64,000 nucleotides of DNA from Lagopus muta (Eukaryota; Chordata; Aves; Galliformes; Phasianidae), in the NCBI RefSeq assembly GCF_023343835.1, contig NC_064437.1, positions 816,001-880,000 of the forward strand. The letters run 5' to 3'. The notes under the pieces are model-generated. The model saw nothing but the letters and a program-made list of their open reading frames with translations, did no database searches and had not been told where the DNA came from. Of the stretch, positions 39,819 to 52,600 are shown one piece after another; the first letter of the stretch is position 1; each line of letters starts with the position of its first letter. The position numbers and the translations under genes are program-made.

Positions 39819-42239
39819 AGGATGGAAAATGACAGGCATGTAGGTGAAAGCATTGCCCACATTCCTCCCATAGCACTGTGTGCAATAGGGGACAGCTGCT
39901 GAGGGGCCCGGTGACCACAGGGGAATGGCAGCACCGCACAGCCCCAGCGCATCGGCTGATGTGCCCAGCTGAACTCACACAGCCCAGAACTCAGTGCTTC
40001 TGGTTACAGACGGCTTCTCTTACACTCCAACCTGGACTTTATTTATTTTTATATAAATTGAGGCAAATTGAGTCTTTTGTGGCTGTTGTTGGAGCATGCT
40101 GTGCTGCTGACGTACAGCTCTTTGGGTGTTCTTGCTTTCACAGACCCTTATCCTCCTATCCCCCATCGGAGGCTGAAGCACTTTGCTGAGTAAATATATA
40201 AAGGAATTCTGCGGATGGCTCAGTCCCATGGATTGGCGTGGGAAACATGAGAAAACTGCTCATGCTTTTCTTTCTTTTTAGCAGGAAGATGCAGGCAGTT
40301 CCGAGGTGCTTCAGGACAGCACCAGCCCTACAGCAAAGAGAATTACTCCTTCACTGAGATAGTCATGGAGGCTACGATGTCTTAAAATTCCTTACCTACT
40401 TTTTCCTGTGAAGTTTTGTTTTATTCAGTGGCCTTTGTCACTTTGAAAGATGTCTTTCTCTCTAGCACATCTCTCAAGTCAGTCATTCTGAGTGCCTCAG
40501 AAAAGCAGGTTAATTTCACTGAGCTGGCAAATTCCATTCACTGCCCACCTGGACCTCATTTATTTTTGTGTTGCCACTGGAAATAAGGAAAAAACACTTC
40601 AGGAGAGATCACTCCTCGGTGCTTTCAGTATTCTGTTCAGCACTCTTTACAAGCTCAAGTGTTACTATTGGACTTACATCTAGAAGAAATGCATGCGGAC
40701 ACCTATGGTATGCCATTGTCATTTGCTGCCTACCTTTGGGTTTTGAAAAAATGTTGCCTTAGCTTTTTACACCTCCCTATTTTTTGACCAGTTTCTTTAT
40801 ATACTGCACAAGCTGGCATTGCTCCTAGAGGAACATAGCCATAAGAAATTACATCTCTGTTATTTATATCCTGCTTGAGCATTTCCATAAGTGAAGGTTC
40901 CATAGGCTCACAGTGTAGAAAATGCAGTTCTGCATCTGATCTGATCCTACTACTTTTATCTAGCTTGCTTGGGAGAGAGCAAATGAAGTGATTTGGGAAG
41001 ATAGAGAATATAAACAAGGCAAAGTCAAGTTGTTAAACAAACAAACATTCTCAAGGGTTTCTAAGTACATTCCCAGTGAGGGAGGACATCTGGATTCACT
41101 ACCAACTCCATTTTCCACAGAGCAGTTTCCATTAGTAATGAATTCATTGTTTTTCTGGACTGAATAAGGGACTCCATAATAAGCTGGTAAACAGTGACTT
41201 CATGCCTCTGCCTACCCTTAGCTGGCGTTCAGTAATTAGAAGTGCAACCTGAAGCTTCCAACCCTCGGGAAGCACCAGCCAAAAGCTGAGCTAGCACACC
41301 TCCCCCACGAGAACAACTGTATGTGCAAACAGTCCCTTGTGTTGCACTGGAGAATAGAGGACAGACGTCAGAATTGCCAAGAGCAATCACGTAACATCAC
41401 CAACAGCACCAGCCTCTCAAATCCTGTCTGTAAGCGGATTTTAATTTCCTCTAAGAGTTAAGGAAAGCCAGACAAATCTCAAGGAAAGAACAATGGACCA
41501 TAGAATGAAGTGATATGTTTACTTATGTAAAATTCCTTGTTAGAATTATAAATAGCCATGCCAGAAGCAGCTGTGCTGTCACTGACGACAAGGCACAGAA
41601 ATCACATCTCATAGTTCTTATCTCCTTCCAGAATTATTCTGAGTCACTTAATATGATGCAAACTGAGTAAAGAGGGCACCCAGAAAGGTGGGCTGTTTAT
41701 CGCTGCAGATCTAACCTTTCAGACAACTTGCACATTGTCTTCCCTGGAATCACTGGTAAAAATTGCAGTCTTCCTGGAATTCGACACATCATCATTTTCT
41801 AAATGATTCACTGCACTATTGTAAGTGCTTGCAGAACTGATGCTGGAGAAGCAGCTTGTGGGAAACACCAATCCGGTGTGATGCAGTTGCTTTATAAAAC
41901 AATAATGCATCTGCAAGTACTGAGGGACAGGACAACTGCTTTGTCTCCCATTACTCTGTGTGCTTTTAAGGGTGACAATTTGTCCACCATGCAAGAATGG
42001 TGATTTGAGGAGATGGTGTTGAACAAAGCCAGTTGACCTTTTGTAACCAGTAGTCACCCCGTGCTCTTTACAGGGGAGGTGAATGGACTCCTCAGGTTTA
42101 TTGCAGCATTGCGTGGTTTGTGTACACACCTGGCATGCAGCAAGGGTGGACATTGTTGTCCAGAGTTGAGTAACTAAAGCTATAACCAAGCCATTACGGA
42201 GCCAGCTTGCCTCCTCACAATCGGACCTGAAAGAAATCA
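39819..42239. other. Spacer between the CTH and ANKRD13C promoters
   Basis: 2.4 kb of moderate AT content. The long minus-strand open frame at 41719-42300 (193 codons) runs into a CR1 and shows no family resemblance. No RNA gene seen. In human a small gene (HHLA3) lies in this region; nothing like it is evident here. Confidence 0.55.
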
Positions 42240-42595
42240 GTTTGTAGCTGAGGGAACTGGGCTTATTTAGCTTGAAGAGAAGGCTGCAGAGGAAGCTCAT
42301 TGCTGCCTTCAGTACTTGAGGGAAGCTGATAAACAGGAGAACGACTTTGTACGTGAGTAGATAGGACAGGGGGGAATGGCTTTAAGCTGAAAAAGAGGAG
42401 ACTTGGGTCAGATGTGAGGGAGAAGTTGTTCACCCAGAGGCGGTGAGGTCCCAGCACTGCTGCCCAGAGCCATGGGTCTCCATCCCTGGAGGTGCTGAGG
42501 CCATGGATGGGCCCTGGGGAGCAGGAAAGCTCAGAGCAGAGGTGGGATGGGGAGTTTGGGGCTTCCCTCTAACCCAATCGTTCTGTGATTGTATG
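42240..42595 (+). repeat. CR1 LINE 3' fragment
   Basis: GAGGGAACTGGGCTTATTTA with GCTTGAAGAGAAGGCTGC, then AGAAGTTGTTCACCCAGAGG and a TTCTGTGATTGTATG tail. It is more diverged than the 39295 copy. Confidence 0.9.
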
Positions 42596-42754
42596 TTCAG
42601 AGAAAACATTTGCCATGGACTGAGAATCTGGGCCACCTCCTCTTGCTGCGATGGCACTACAGGCTGTGGTTTTCTCCTCGGCAAACCCGCGTGCCTTCCT
42701 TCCTTTGGAACTGCAGCACTTCGGACAGCTGGGACGGGGGGTTTGCAGGCAGGC

Positions 42755-42926
42755 GCTGCTGGTGGTCAGGCACCGACTGGCACGGGCTGCCCGTCCCTGG
42801 AGGTGCTCCATGGCCGTGGAACTAGGGGACTAGTGTGGCACCAGGGGACACGGCCGGTGGGCATGGTGAGGGCTCTGATTGGTCTTGGTGAGCTTAGAGG
42901 GCTTTTCCAACCGTGACGACTCTGAT
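42755..42926 (+). repeat. CR1 LINE 3' end next to the ANKRD13C CpG island
   Basis: GGCTGCCCGTCCCTGGAGGT with GCTCCATGG, ending GCTTAGAGGGCTTTTCCAAC and CGTGACGACTCTGATC; it stops just before the CpG island. Confidence 0.8.
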
Positions 42927-43096
42927 CCCGTACCCGTGAGGTAACCCCACTAAGAAGGCCAGCAGCCCCGCCCAGCTCTGCCCGCTGCGGGGCGCCCTCT
43001 CGCCCTGACCCGGCGCTCAGGGGCGGTGTCCCGCCGCCGTCTCGCGGTGCCGCCAAGTCTCGCCCTGCGCAGCGCCTCTCGCGCGAGTAGCCGGCC

Positions 43097-43107
43097 AAGA
43101 TGGCGGC
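43097..43107 (+). promoter_or_regulatory. YY1-type motif at the ANKRD13C start region
   Basis: AAGATGGCGGC, a full match to the YY1 consensus in the orientation usual for sites just downstream of transcription starts. Its ATG also opens a seven-codon upstream frame. Confidence 0.55.
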
Positions 43108-43123
43108 GGCGCCGGGCCGTTGA
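43100..43123 (+). other. Upstream ORF 1 in the ANKRD13C leader (MAAAPGR)
   Basis: ATG inside the YY1 motif, in strong context (A at -3, G at +4), followed by six codons and TGA. It lies 222 bases before the main start, and is translated only if transcription starts upstream of 43100. Confidence 0.35.
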
Positions 43124-43209
43124 GCGGGCCCCCGCGGGCGGGAGGCGTCAGACGGAGGCGGGCGGGCGGGCGTCGGGCTCCTCAGCGCCGCGGCCGTTTG
43201 AGGCGGGGG

Positions 43210-43245
43210 ATGCCGACGGGACGGGACTTGCCGCCGCGGCTCTGA
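43210..43245 (+). other. Upstream ORF 2 in the ANKRD13C leader (MPTGRDLPPRL)
   Basis: Second upstream ATG (G at -3), with eleven codons then TGA, ending 76 bases before the main start. It does not overlap the coding frame. Confidence 0.4.
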
Positions 43246-43321
43246 GCGCCTCGTCCCTCCGGCCGCGGCCAGTCTCCCGGCGGGGTCCCCCCCCTCCCCG
43301 CCCGCGGGGCCGCCGCCGGCG

Positions 43322-43682
43322 ATGACCGGCGAGAAGCTGCGCTCGCTGCGCAGGGACCACAAACCCAGCAAGGAGGACGGGGACCTGCTGGGGCACGGTG
43401 AGGAGGAGGCGGCCGCCGCGCCCGGAGCCATCTTCACCGGAGGACGCGGGAGCGGTGGCAAAGGCGGCCGGGCCGGGGGGCACCGCATCTTCAGCAACCA
43501 CCACCACCACCAGCAGCGGCTGCCGCCGAAGGGCGGCCTGGCGGGCGGCGGGACGGGCCCGGCCGCGGAGCCCGAGCGGAGCCCCGCGCACTTCCCCGTG
43601 CACGAGTGCGTCTTCAAGGGGGACGTGAGGCGGCTGTCGGCGCTCATCCGCACGCAGGGCATCGGCCAGAAGGACAGCCACG
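43322..43682 (+). CDS. ANKRD13C: ANKRD13C coding exon 1
   Basis: Encodes residues 1-120 plus one base: the low-complexity head, including a His4-Gln2 run (residues 60-65) and Gly/Ala-rich segments, then the first ankyrin helix pair (HECVFKGDVRRL). The donor is GTGAGC. It is very GC-rich and inside the CpG island. Confidence 0.96.
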
Positions 43683-46600
43683 GTGAGCGGCGGGCGAGGC
43701 CGTGCTCGGGGCTGCTGGGGGCGGACGGTGCTCCCTGCCTGCCTGCTTTCCTGCCTGCCTTCCTGCCTTCCCCCCTGGGGAGCTGCCTCAGCAGCCCGGG
43801 CCGGACCCGCAGGGCACACCGGGCCAAGCAGCACCGCTTGATGCATACAGTGTCCGTTCTGCTTTGCGTGAGCTGCTTTTTCCTTCTTCTGTCATGTTTT
43901 TGGAGAGTTTCATCACCCTCGCTGTCTCATTTCTGCTTAGCTCAAGCTCTCATCTCTTCCTTCTACAGAAGGTTGTGAGGCACAGGCTGTGGTGCTGCAC
44001 TGCACAGCGGTGGGGGTCACAGCCTGGGGGTGTTCGGAGCCCTGGAATGTGGCACTGAGGGACGTGGGCACAGGGGGGTTGATTGGGGGAGCTCAGACGG
44101 CTTTTCCAACCATGATGGTTCTGTTTTTAATTGTTTTTATCTTATTGTTTTAAGTGCATTTATCTTCCCTGAGGTTTAGTAGTTAGCTGTGCTGGGAGTT
44201 GCAGTGAGCGCTGCACAGCAGTGTGGCTGTGCCTCCTATCGCCAGGGTGTCCTGGATTCACTAATAGGAATGAGTGCATTGCTGCTGTTTGTGTTGTCCT
44301 GGAAGAACTTCCTCTTACGAAGTCTTGCTTCAGACCTGAAGATGCATTTTTGCAAGAACGCCTTTTATTTTTCTTCTTTTCTTTTTTGAAGTGTGTGAAC
44401 TGTCACCTATTTGCTTTTTAGGAATGATGGGGCTTAGGGGACACTTGGGAGTGGCTGCTTTGGCTGTTGGTGGGATTATCTTCAGGTTTTCCCCAGCTTA
44501 AACAAAAATTTTATATATAGAGAGAGAGAGATAGATAGGTGTGTGTGTGTATATATATATATAGTTTTGGGATTTGAAAGAGGCAAAAGGTTGTCATCTG
44601 CTTCTCCTACCTGCTTTGGACAGAGAAGCAATAGTAACAGAGGTAGAAAAACAAGCCTTGTGTTACTTTAAAATGTGCAACCATTTGAAGCCTTGATAGG
44701 GCATTTTAAAATGATGTGTTTAATTTGGGGAATGTTTTACGTTGTAAAATAAGTTAGCCTGTCAAGTCAGCTGAAGTTTCACAGTTAGCTTTCGTCTGTG
44801 TGTTTCCTGCCTTTTTCCAGAGTAAGATGATACGTTTCTGCAGGAGGGTGTAAGTCATCCTGCATGTGGTGTCTGGGCAGGTTGTGATTAAAGGGTAGAG
44901 TTACTCTCTTTTTCTGATGATGAGATAAGTGTTCCCTTTGTTTTACTTAATTGTGTTGTGTAAAATAAAACCAAACAGTAATATAGGGCAGTCTTAGGAT
45001 TGATACGATGGGAAAAATAGCATAATTAGACATTTAAAACTGTCTCCGTGATAATAGAAAGCACTCTGAAACACAAACTGGTGTATGCTGGAGTAGCTCA
45101 CGGCTCAGTTTCCTCAACTGAGATAGGAAGGAGCATTTCTTACAACTGTCATAACATTTTTCTAAGTAGCCTGCTATAAATATTGCTACAGATATATTTA
45201 TCCTGTCATCTTCATTCCAAGAGTTGCAGCAAAGTCTGGTAGAATGAAAGCAACAGGCCTGGAAAGAAACCTTCTCCCTGTGTGCCTTCTGCTGCCTTCT
45301 TCCCTACATCTCTTCCAGTTCCTATCAAATGAGTCATTGCTGTAGCTTTGTGTCTGTACTTTGAAGCACTTCATGACCCATCTTTGCTGAACTGCTGTCT
45401 TCAGTGTCCATCACAAGTGTTGATACTGTGTTTTTATGTATGTTTATATACTTTTAATAGTATACATGTATTTTTTTAATGAGCTTTTCTTCATTTTCAC
45501 TGCTGGTTGCAATAGGAACAGTGTGGATTTCTGTTCCATCTTCTTCCAAAGTTTTACTTTCACTGTTCTTTTGTCCTTAAAACAAAACAAAACACCAAAC
45601 CAACCAAAAACCAACAAAAAAACCCAAACCAATCCAAAACAAAACCAGAAACCAACAACAAAATCAAACCCTTGGTGCCTTGACATACCAAAGGCCTGAC
45701 TGTTACTTCCTTGTTATTGTTTTCTTCCTGCCTGAGTCCATCTGCCACTTGTTTACATATTTGAATTGTGAGTTATTTGGGGTAGATAACTTCAGCTTAC
45801 AACTATACTCAGAAGTAAGCCTGAAGAATCCTAATGCATGATATGGAAGTGACAGAAGAGGGACAACTTCTAGTAACAGTTACTATTTATAATTCAGTTC
45901 CATTTTTAGTGAGCGGTTAAGTAGAAAAGCCACGTCCCACAGAACATTAAACTTGTGGTGTTCTGATAAAACAAATGCTGGCTGTAGCAATAAATAGAGA
46001 GCTAGCCAGGCTGCACTCTGAATTAACCTCAAAAAAAGCATTTCTTGTTGGTAAGACCAGCATCATTATTCCGAAAGGCAGGAGCTTGTATATGTTTTTA
46101 GATTACTTTTATTTTTGCTGTAACACACATTTAAAAGCTTAAACATATTTTCAGGAGAAAATAGTTGTTTCTGAAATAGATAAATCTTGCTGAATTACTA
46201 TCAGAAAACACTCAGCTGCCTCATAGGCATGCCAGATATCTACATGAGTGTGTTTAACTTCTAACCTTTCATAAGGGAAGTGCAGATGATTTTGGTTGCG
46301 CGGCCTGGCTGGAGACCTGCAGGACTTCAGGCACTGCTGTATCACTGCTATCTCAGGTTAAGGCCCTGTAGCCTAAACGTGGGCAGGGAAATGTAAAAGT
46401 TGGTTTCCGAAGCTATGGACACTGAAGAAACCTTCTGTAGATGGAAGGGCTAAGTGGGCTTTGTTTCTAAGGTGAATCAAGCTGTTACCAGCAAAGAAAC
46501 CTAAAGAAGAACTTTGGTTGCGGCTTTTCACGTGTATCCACGTGCACACACATATCCACGTGTAGTAGGTCTGGAAACAATCGCATCAAGTATCTGTGAC

Positions 46601-49600
46601 ACTGCAGTGAAGTCATCCCACGTGTCAGCCTCTTAATAGGAAGAGTGCTGTAAATAATTGCAGCTCTGTCACATAGGTAAACATCACAGTGAAGCTGCAC
46701 CCTCTTTTGTCTTAGCAGAAGCTGTCCCTTGCAGAGCCACGTGTGCTGGCACTTGCTGTTGTGATTATGCTGCAGTTCACTGAACACCTCAAGCTGTTAT
46801 AGCTGGCCTTGCAGCTGTAAGAAGTGGAACTCCCCTCTCCTTCCCTTGTGCTTGTTCTGGCAGAAGCCAAGCTTAAGCAACTAAACATGATTTGTGGTTT
46901 ATGTTCGAGGGTTGATGGAGCTGAAGGTTGTAGCATTATAGAATTCCAGTGGGACAATTCCACTTGAGTCCTGTAGATGCTGGTGCTACTTAATTCATGA
47001 GTCTTGAGTGCTAGAGGGAGTGTAATTGTGTGGCACTGTCCTCGCAGCTGCTGGGGCCGTATTTACGCTTCCAGATCCCCAGCTTTCCTGAAGGAGGAGC
47101 AGTGAGATGTGAGGTGTGCCTGCTGGCCAGCCAGGCTTCTGAAACGACATCTCTGGGAAGATTTTGGCCGGTTCTGAGCCCGATCAGCGCTGCTGCCACT
47201 GCTTGAGGGTGCTGAGTGACAGGGGCTGGATGGTCCCATCTGGACACATCTGTCCCGATGACCTTTGCCTTCCCTGAGTTGTCCCATGCAGAATGAATGC
47301 ACTTAAGACTGTGGTCAGACAGACGAGGATCCTTTCTCTTTGGACAGCTCTTCTCCTCCCTCCTCTTGGAGCAGAGATGCTGAAGGTTGCACAGAGGCAT
47401 TCTGTGTACCGAGTAATTCCTCAGTATAGTTTCTTTGTTATGTGGCATCTAACCTGGAATAGTTTGAATGGCTTATTTGGTAACTCTGACTTAACTTTGC
47501 TACTGGGAAAACTCATTTTGTTTGGCTCGAAGACAGTCAACAGCTCTACAGATTTATCAGATGTTAAGAAGGATGATGAGTGATGGAACAGCAAGATGCT
47601 GCTCTGTGTTTGTTTTTTGATTGTGCCAAAGCTGGCTTTGTTATCAGTTCCTGCTGAGATGGTGACCGTTTGGGGAGAGGATCTGGGAGTGAGACAGTGC
47701 TCTGTTGCCAGGCCGAGGCCCACAAAAATATTTGGGTGCCTGACCTCCATGGGATCTGTCTGTGAAGCAGCAATGGATTTGTGCAGGAATGGAAAGGTGC
47801 ATGGCTTTGTGGCTGTTCTGCATCCAGTGGTGTCTGACAAGGACTTGTCGTGGGCAGTGATAAAAGGCTGGAGCAATGCAGAGTGCCATAGGAATGGCAA
47901 TGTTTCCAGGTGCTGCAACGCCCCTCTCCTTAGTGCTTGCCTTGCATTTCCTTCTCCTCCCTTCCTTGAGGCTTTACCTCTCCCTGTGTGCTGCAGCAAA
48001 CCTCTTGTTTTATCTGGTAGATGTCAGAAAAACCTTACACTCCTCTTTGCTAGAGTCCCACTGGTTAGAGACCAGCAAGAATCCTTGTCATCTCCTTCAC
48101 AAACTGCTTGTTGTTTCATTCTGGAATTGATAGATTCTAATGTCTGTGCTTTCTCAATTGTTGTAATGACTGTTGCTCTGTGTCCTTTTCCTACCCCACC
48201 TTGTCTGTAAGTTTCCTGTTCAGTTTTTGGGTTGCATACTTTTTGGTGTGAAGATCGAGTATCAAAGTAAAATCTGTGCTGGAAGAGCATTTTGGAGGTG
48301 ATGTAGCGCAGCATCCTGCACAAAACAGCATCAAAGTTGGTTCAGGTTGCTCAGAACCTTGTCCAGAGGGGTTTTGAAATGCTGTGGTATTGCACAACTG
48401 CGTTTCCCACTTATCAGCTGAAACGTTCTCCACATCTCTCAGGAAGGCTGCCAAACACTTGGTTAACTCTCATTTTGTTGTTTCTTCTCAATATGCCAAG
48501 CTCTTGTAGATACTGGAGCTGTCTGGCTCTTATGCAGTGTTTGAAAAGGTGTGGTTTGTTTTGCTGTTGTTTTTTGTTGTTAGTTTCTTTTTTTGGAAAG
48601 CTAATTGAAAACCACTTACAAACTCTGACTGCTTGCCTATCTTGATCAGAGATTCCACTGATCAGAGATACTGCGGTGTGTTGGTGATTGCTTCATACAG
48701 CAATCTATGAATGTTTTGGATTGCATGGTTGAGATGTGCATCATCCTTGGCATGCAGCAAGTGCTTATTGCTAACGTGATGCTGTAAAATACTTCTAAGA
48801 TCAACTGTGTTTGATATAATTGCAAAAGAAACTTGTTTACAAGTAATTAACTTTGCAAGAAAACATTTGAATGTACAAAGTGTTACATTGAAATGGAAGG
48901 ATCCTATATCCTTGAGCCCCCAAAATAAAATATATCAGAATTCTGGTAGCAGCACTAATTGAGAAAAACAGCTCTCTGTACCTTTACTGTGCATATCTAA
49001 GAGCAGGAGTCTAAACTGGGTCACCTAGAGCCAGGAAAATACTCACGTTTTTAATATCTGCTAGTAGTCTTGGAAGCTTCCTTTGGAAACGTGGCATTGA
49101 AGTAACCAGAAGGTGGTGGTGGATGGTTGGGTTTTCTTTAGGGAAATGATTTTTATTCTGCAATGTGTCTGTTGCTGTATTAGTAAAAATTTTATGCTCA
49201 GTCTTTGAAAAATTAATACAATTTGCTCCTAAAACTTTAATAAGTGTCGTATCTTTGAGTAGCTTTTACCCTAGATATGTCATTCTGTGTAAAATATCAT
49301 ATTTCTCAGACCATGAGTACAGAGGTTTGGGTTATTGCCTTCTTAAAGATATACTTGTGCCACTTTGGCAGGTTTCAAGGTATAATTAAGAAGCCCTGCT
49401 GGCCCATGAAATGTTTCAGCTATATTTTACCAGGCATAATAAAAAATCTGTATGTTGGACTTGCTTAGAAACTGCTGTGTTGTATGTATACCTGCTTCTT
49501 CCTTAGGCTGTGTGGTTTCATAATAACAGTGTGGGAGCTGTGTGTCCAGACTCCTGAAGGAGTTGCAATGAATTCTGTTATGTTGGATCTAATCTCATTT

Positions 49601-52600
49601 TATTTTCTTTTTTCTTTTAGGAAACACTCCTTTGCATCTTGCTGTGATGTTGGGACATAAAGGTTGGTAAAACCTTTGGTTTTGTAACTCTTGAGTTGTC
49701 CTGAGAATTTAGAGGCAATACTGTTCAATTTTTCTGAATGTGATCTTGTGTTTCAAACCTGTTGCAAGTTAAGGTTTTCTGCAAAGTAGGGGCTGCCCGG
49801 ATGTGAAAGAGAAAAGTCTGTAAGAAAGTTAGGGCTGCCTGTTAGGCCAAAATCAGGGAGCCAGGCAGGCGGAGGGCTGGATTGGAAGGAGAGAATGGCA
49901 GAGAAGGAGTTCTGACTGCTGGACTCCTTTGTGAGCCTGGAACAAGAACTAGCTTCTGTCTTGTTGCAGAGTTAGAAGGACTTGGAATATCATAGAAGAT
50001 TGAGAAACAAGGAACAGCTTTCAGCAGTGGAGGCAAGCACATTCGTGCCTGTGTCCTCGTGGTGTCCAAACAGGGGTGGGACACACTCAGTCTGGGTAGG
50101 CAGGAGTCTTCATCCAGGCAGATCTCTGTTTTAATACTATTAACAGAAGGCTTATTGATTCCTATTTGTGTGATGGTGCCCTTTTTCTTCATTGCTTTCT
50201 TGGTTAATAGTTTTGCTGTGGTTGTTACTGATCTGCTCATTAGGGGTCATTCAAGACCTCTGTTAGCCTTTTCTGTTATGAACAAAAATACCTTCTGGAA
50301 TAAAGTGACTCTGCAAGTGGAATCGTCATCAATCCCTGCCTTTTGCATATTCCTTTCCTCCCCTGATTCAGATCTCTGCCCACTGCCTGCCTGCTTCTTT
50401 GTGTTCCAGGACTGGCTGCTCTCTGCAGGGTCCAGGACAGCCTACCAGGCTGTGCTGCCTGTTGATCCATGATGGCTGTCACCTTTTCAGATATCCTTGG
50501 GGGACTTTTTTTTTTTTTTACAGCAGCATTTCAAGGCAAAGGATTCACATTTCTATTTGAAATAGAAAGCGTCGGAGTAGGCATATTTCAGGACTGGGGA
50601 AAAAAACAACAACTTGGAATATGATTAAGTCTCCATGACACTAGAATTCTTTTTCTCTACTGAAACAAGAGAAAGAATGCCTTGCTTTTGTCAAGCTGTG
50701 AGAGTCCTGCACCTGGTGTGTGGTGAGCCCAGCTCTGTAGCTGGGCTGTTAACTGCAGCAATGTCATGTCACTGGAGTACAAATGATTTTGATCAAAGAT
50801 GCTTCTTTTGATACCAAGTGAGAGAAAAGAATTTATCACCCTTAATTCAGTATGCTTGAATACTTTTTCTCTTGAACTGTGGTTATTTTATGTTTCAGCT
50901 CTAGGATGAAAAGCCCTTGCTGTTCAGTGCTGTCAGATTGCTTGATTATCGTGGCACATAGCATAGCAAGGAGAGGAGAAGCAGTTCTTCCCCTTACTCC
51001 TTTTTCCTTTGGCTGCGTATTTGAGATCTCGCTTTGTAGTTTGCTCTTGGCTTCTTTGTCAGCCATCCCATGAGTAAAGCCCTTAATTACTTGGGATATT
51101 TATGGTAAGCCTTTATGTAGCTTGGCTGGAGCAGGACTATTGGTGTATGATATCAAGAACAATACCTGGTTTTACTGTTTTGACTTTTATTCCTGCTTGG
51201 TCTTTGATTCTCTGAGAACCCCAGGGCCTTTGCTGCCATGTCAGCCAGTCTGATGCTGAGGGGCAGCTTTTCTGGGATGATGCATGTAGACTGTTCAGGT
51301 GCATGTAGCAGCATTGCAGCCAGGCTTTGGTGAATTGCAGGGTGAACCTGACATCCTGTTTGTTTAACTGAAAATGGGGTCTGGCTGGTGAATGCCTGCT
51401 CCACATCAGTGTAGTCATTGCTTTAGGCACTGTTTGAGCAACTGCAGAAAATATCTCTGCATGTTTCTGGACAGGGTACTTAGGGCTTTTGTTTGTTTAC
51501 CACAGAGGATGGGGTGCTCACCAGTAAAGCAGCTCTTCCTAACGCCACGTTTTCCAGTGACTCATGATTTTTGTATCTTGAGTGACTGGTAAGGTTTCCT
51601 GTAACACCTGTAGGCGAAGGATCAGGAAGGCCCTCTATCTGCAGTTCCTGCCCATCCTATTCATAATGAGAGTTTCTTTAGCCTGCAGCTCCCGCTCCAT
51701 GCTGCTGTATCATTGCGGATGGGTCAGGTTGATTTTAATGAGTTGTGGTGAGGAAGCTTTCCATAGTTAGGAATGGAAGGACCATTTAAAACGAGGACAG
51801 CTTATTCAAAACACAGAAATACCGAACCATTTCTTCCCTTCTGAATTTCAAGGGCAGCTCCTGATTCTATCATCAGCTTTTATCCTTAGAGAAAGCAATG
51901 CAAGTTGAGCTGAGACTACGCTAGGAACTGGTGTGGTGTTTATGGGATGTTGGTGTGCTCTGGTAGCACAGCACACACATGCCAAGAGGCCAGGAGAGCA
52001 TCAAGGCCTGCTTTGATGCGTGGGCAAACAATGCAGTGCATGGCAGTGGAGCTCTGTGCTGTTGTGCTTTATGGAGGCACTCTGCTAGTCCTAGGGTAAC
52101 TTGCTGCACAGCATGTTATGCACATGTTCTAACGTTTCAGAGGTAGACATTACACAGAGGTGATTAAACAAGCATTTTAAAGTATTTTTTACATAGAGGA
52201 GTGAGTGTGTATACACAACAGTACATCTGTATAAAAAGCACAAGGAAATGTCTTTCAGTGGTAATGCAATTGGTTGTTGATTGCCAATGATGTTTTCAGT
52301 GCTCATATTTAATAGGAAAATGCAATAAATAATTTCATGAATGTTTTCAAAAATTATTTATAGCTTGAGTTCATAATTTGGATGTGTGTTCTGATGGTGC
52401 TTAGTATATTGAATATCTACTAGTTGTTCTATTCTTGTTTCCGTTACTGTTTCCTCTGTCATGAATTATGTAATTGCAGTACCCATTGTGTTTACTGACA
52501 GTAATTACTGCTGCTTTGTTACAGAATGTGCCCACTTGCTTTTAGCCCACAATGCTCCAGTAAAGGTGAAAAATGCTCAGGGATGGAGCCCTCTTGCAGA

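Larger units (their letters stand above)
42940..43760 (+). promoter_or_regulatory. CpG-island promoter of ANKRD13C
   Basis: Extremely GC- and CpG-rich block covering the leader and exon 1, with no TATA box. It has a reverse GC box (CCCCGCCC, 42966-42973), a TCTCGCGCGAG element at 43077-43087 and a YY1-type AAGATGGCGGC at 43097-43107. In such promoters the YY1 motif usually lies just after the start site, which suggests transcription starts near 43080-43095. Boundaries are by eye. Confidence 0.8.
43683..49620 (+). other. ANKRD13C intron 1
   Basis: 5.9 kb. It contains a CR1 3' end (43975-44123), a compound microsatellite (44512-44564), an A/C-rich tract (45579-45670), a cluster of five CACGTG E-boxes (46529-46743) and a possible old CR1 fragment (48300-48490). 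Long open frames on both strands at 47421-48210 match no family I recognise. Confidence 0.85.

Noticed and set aside
42766-43846. Frames of 353 and 232 codons antisense to ANKRD13C exon 1
   Set aside because: They are shadows of the GC-rich CpG island, with Arg/Pro/Ala composition and no homology to any family I know.
45436-45748. Open frames rich in Lys/Asn/Gln/Pro or Phe/Trp/Gly on either strand
   Set aside because: They come from the A/C-rich low-complexity tract at 45579-45670 and have no splice context.
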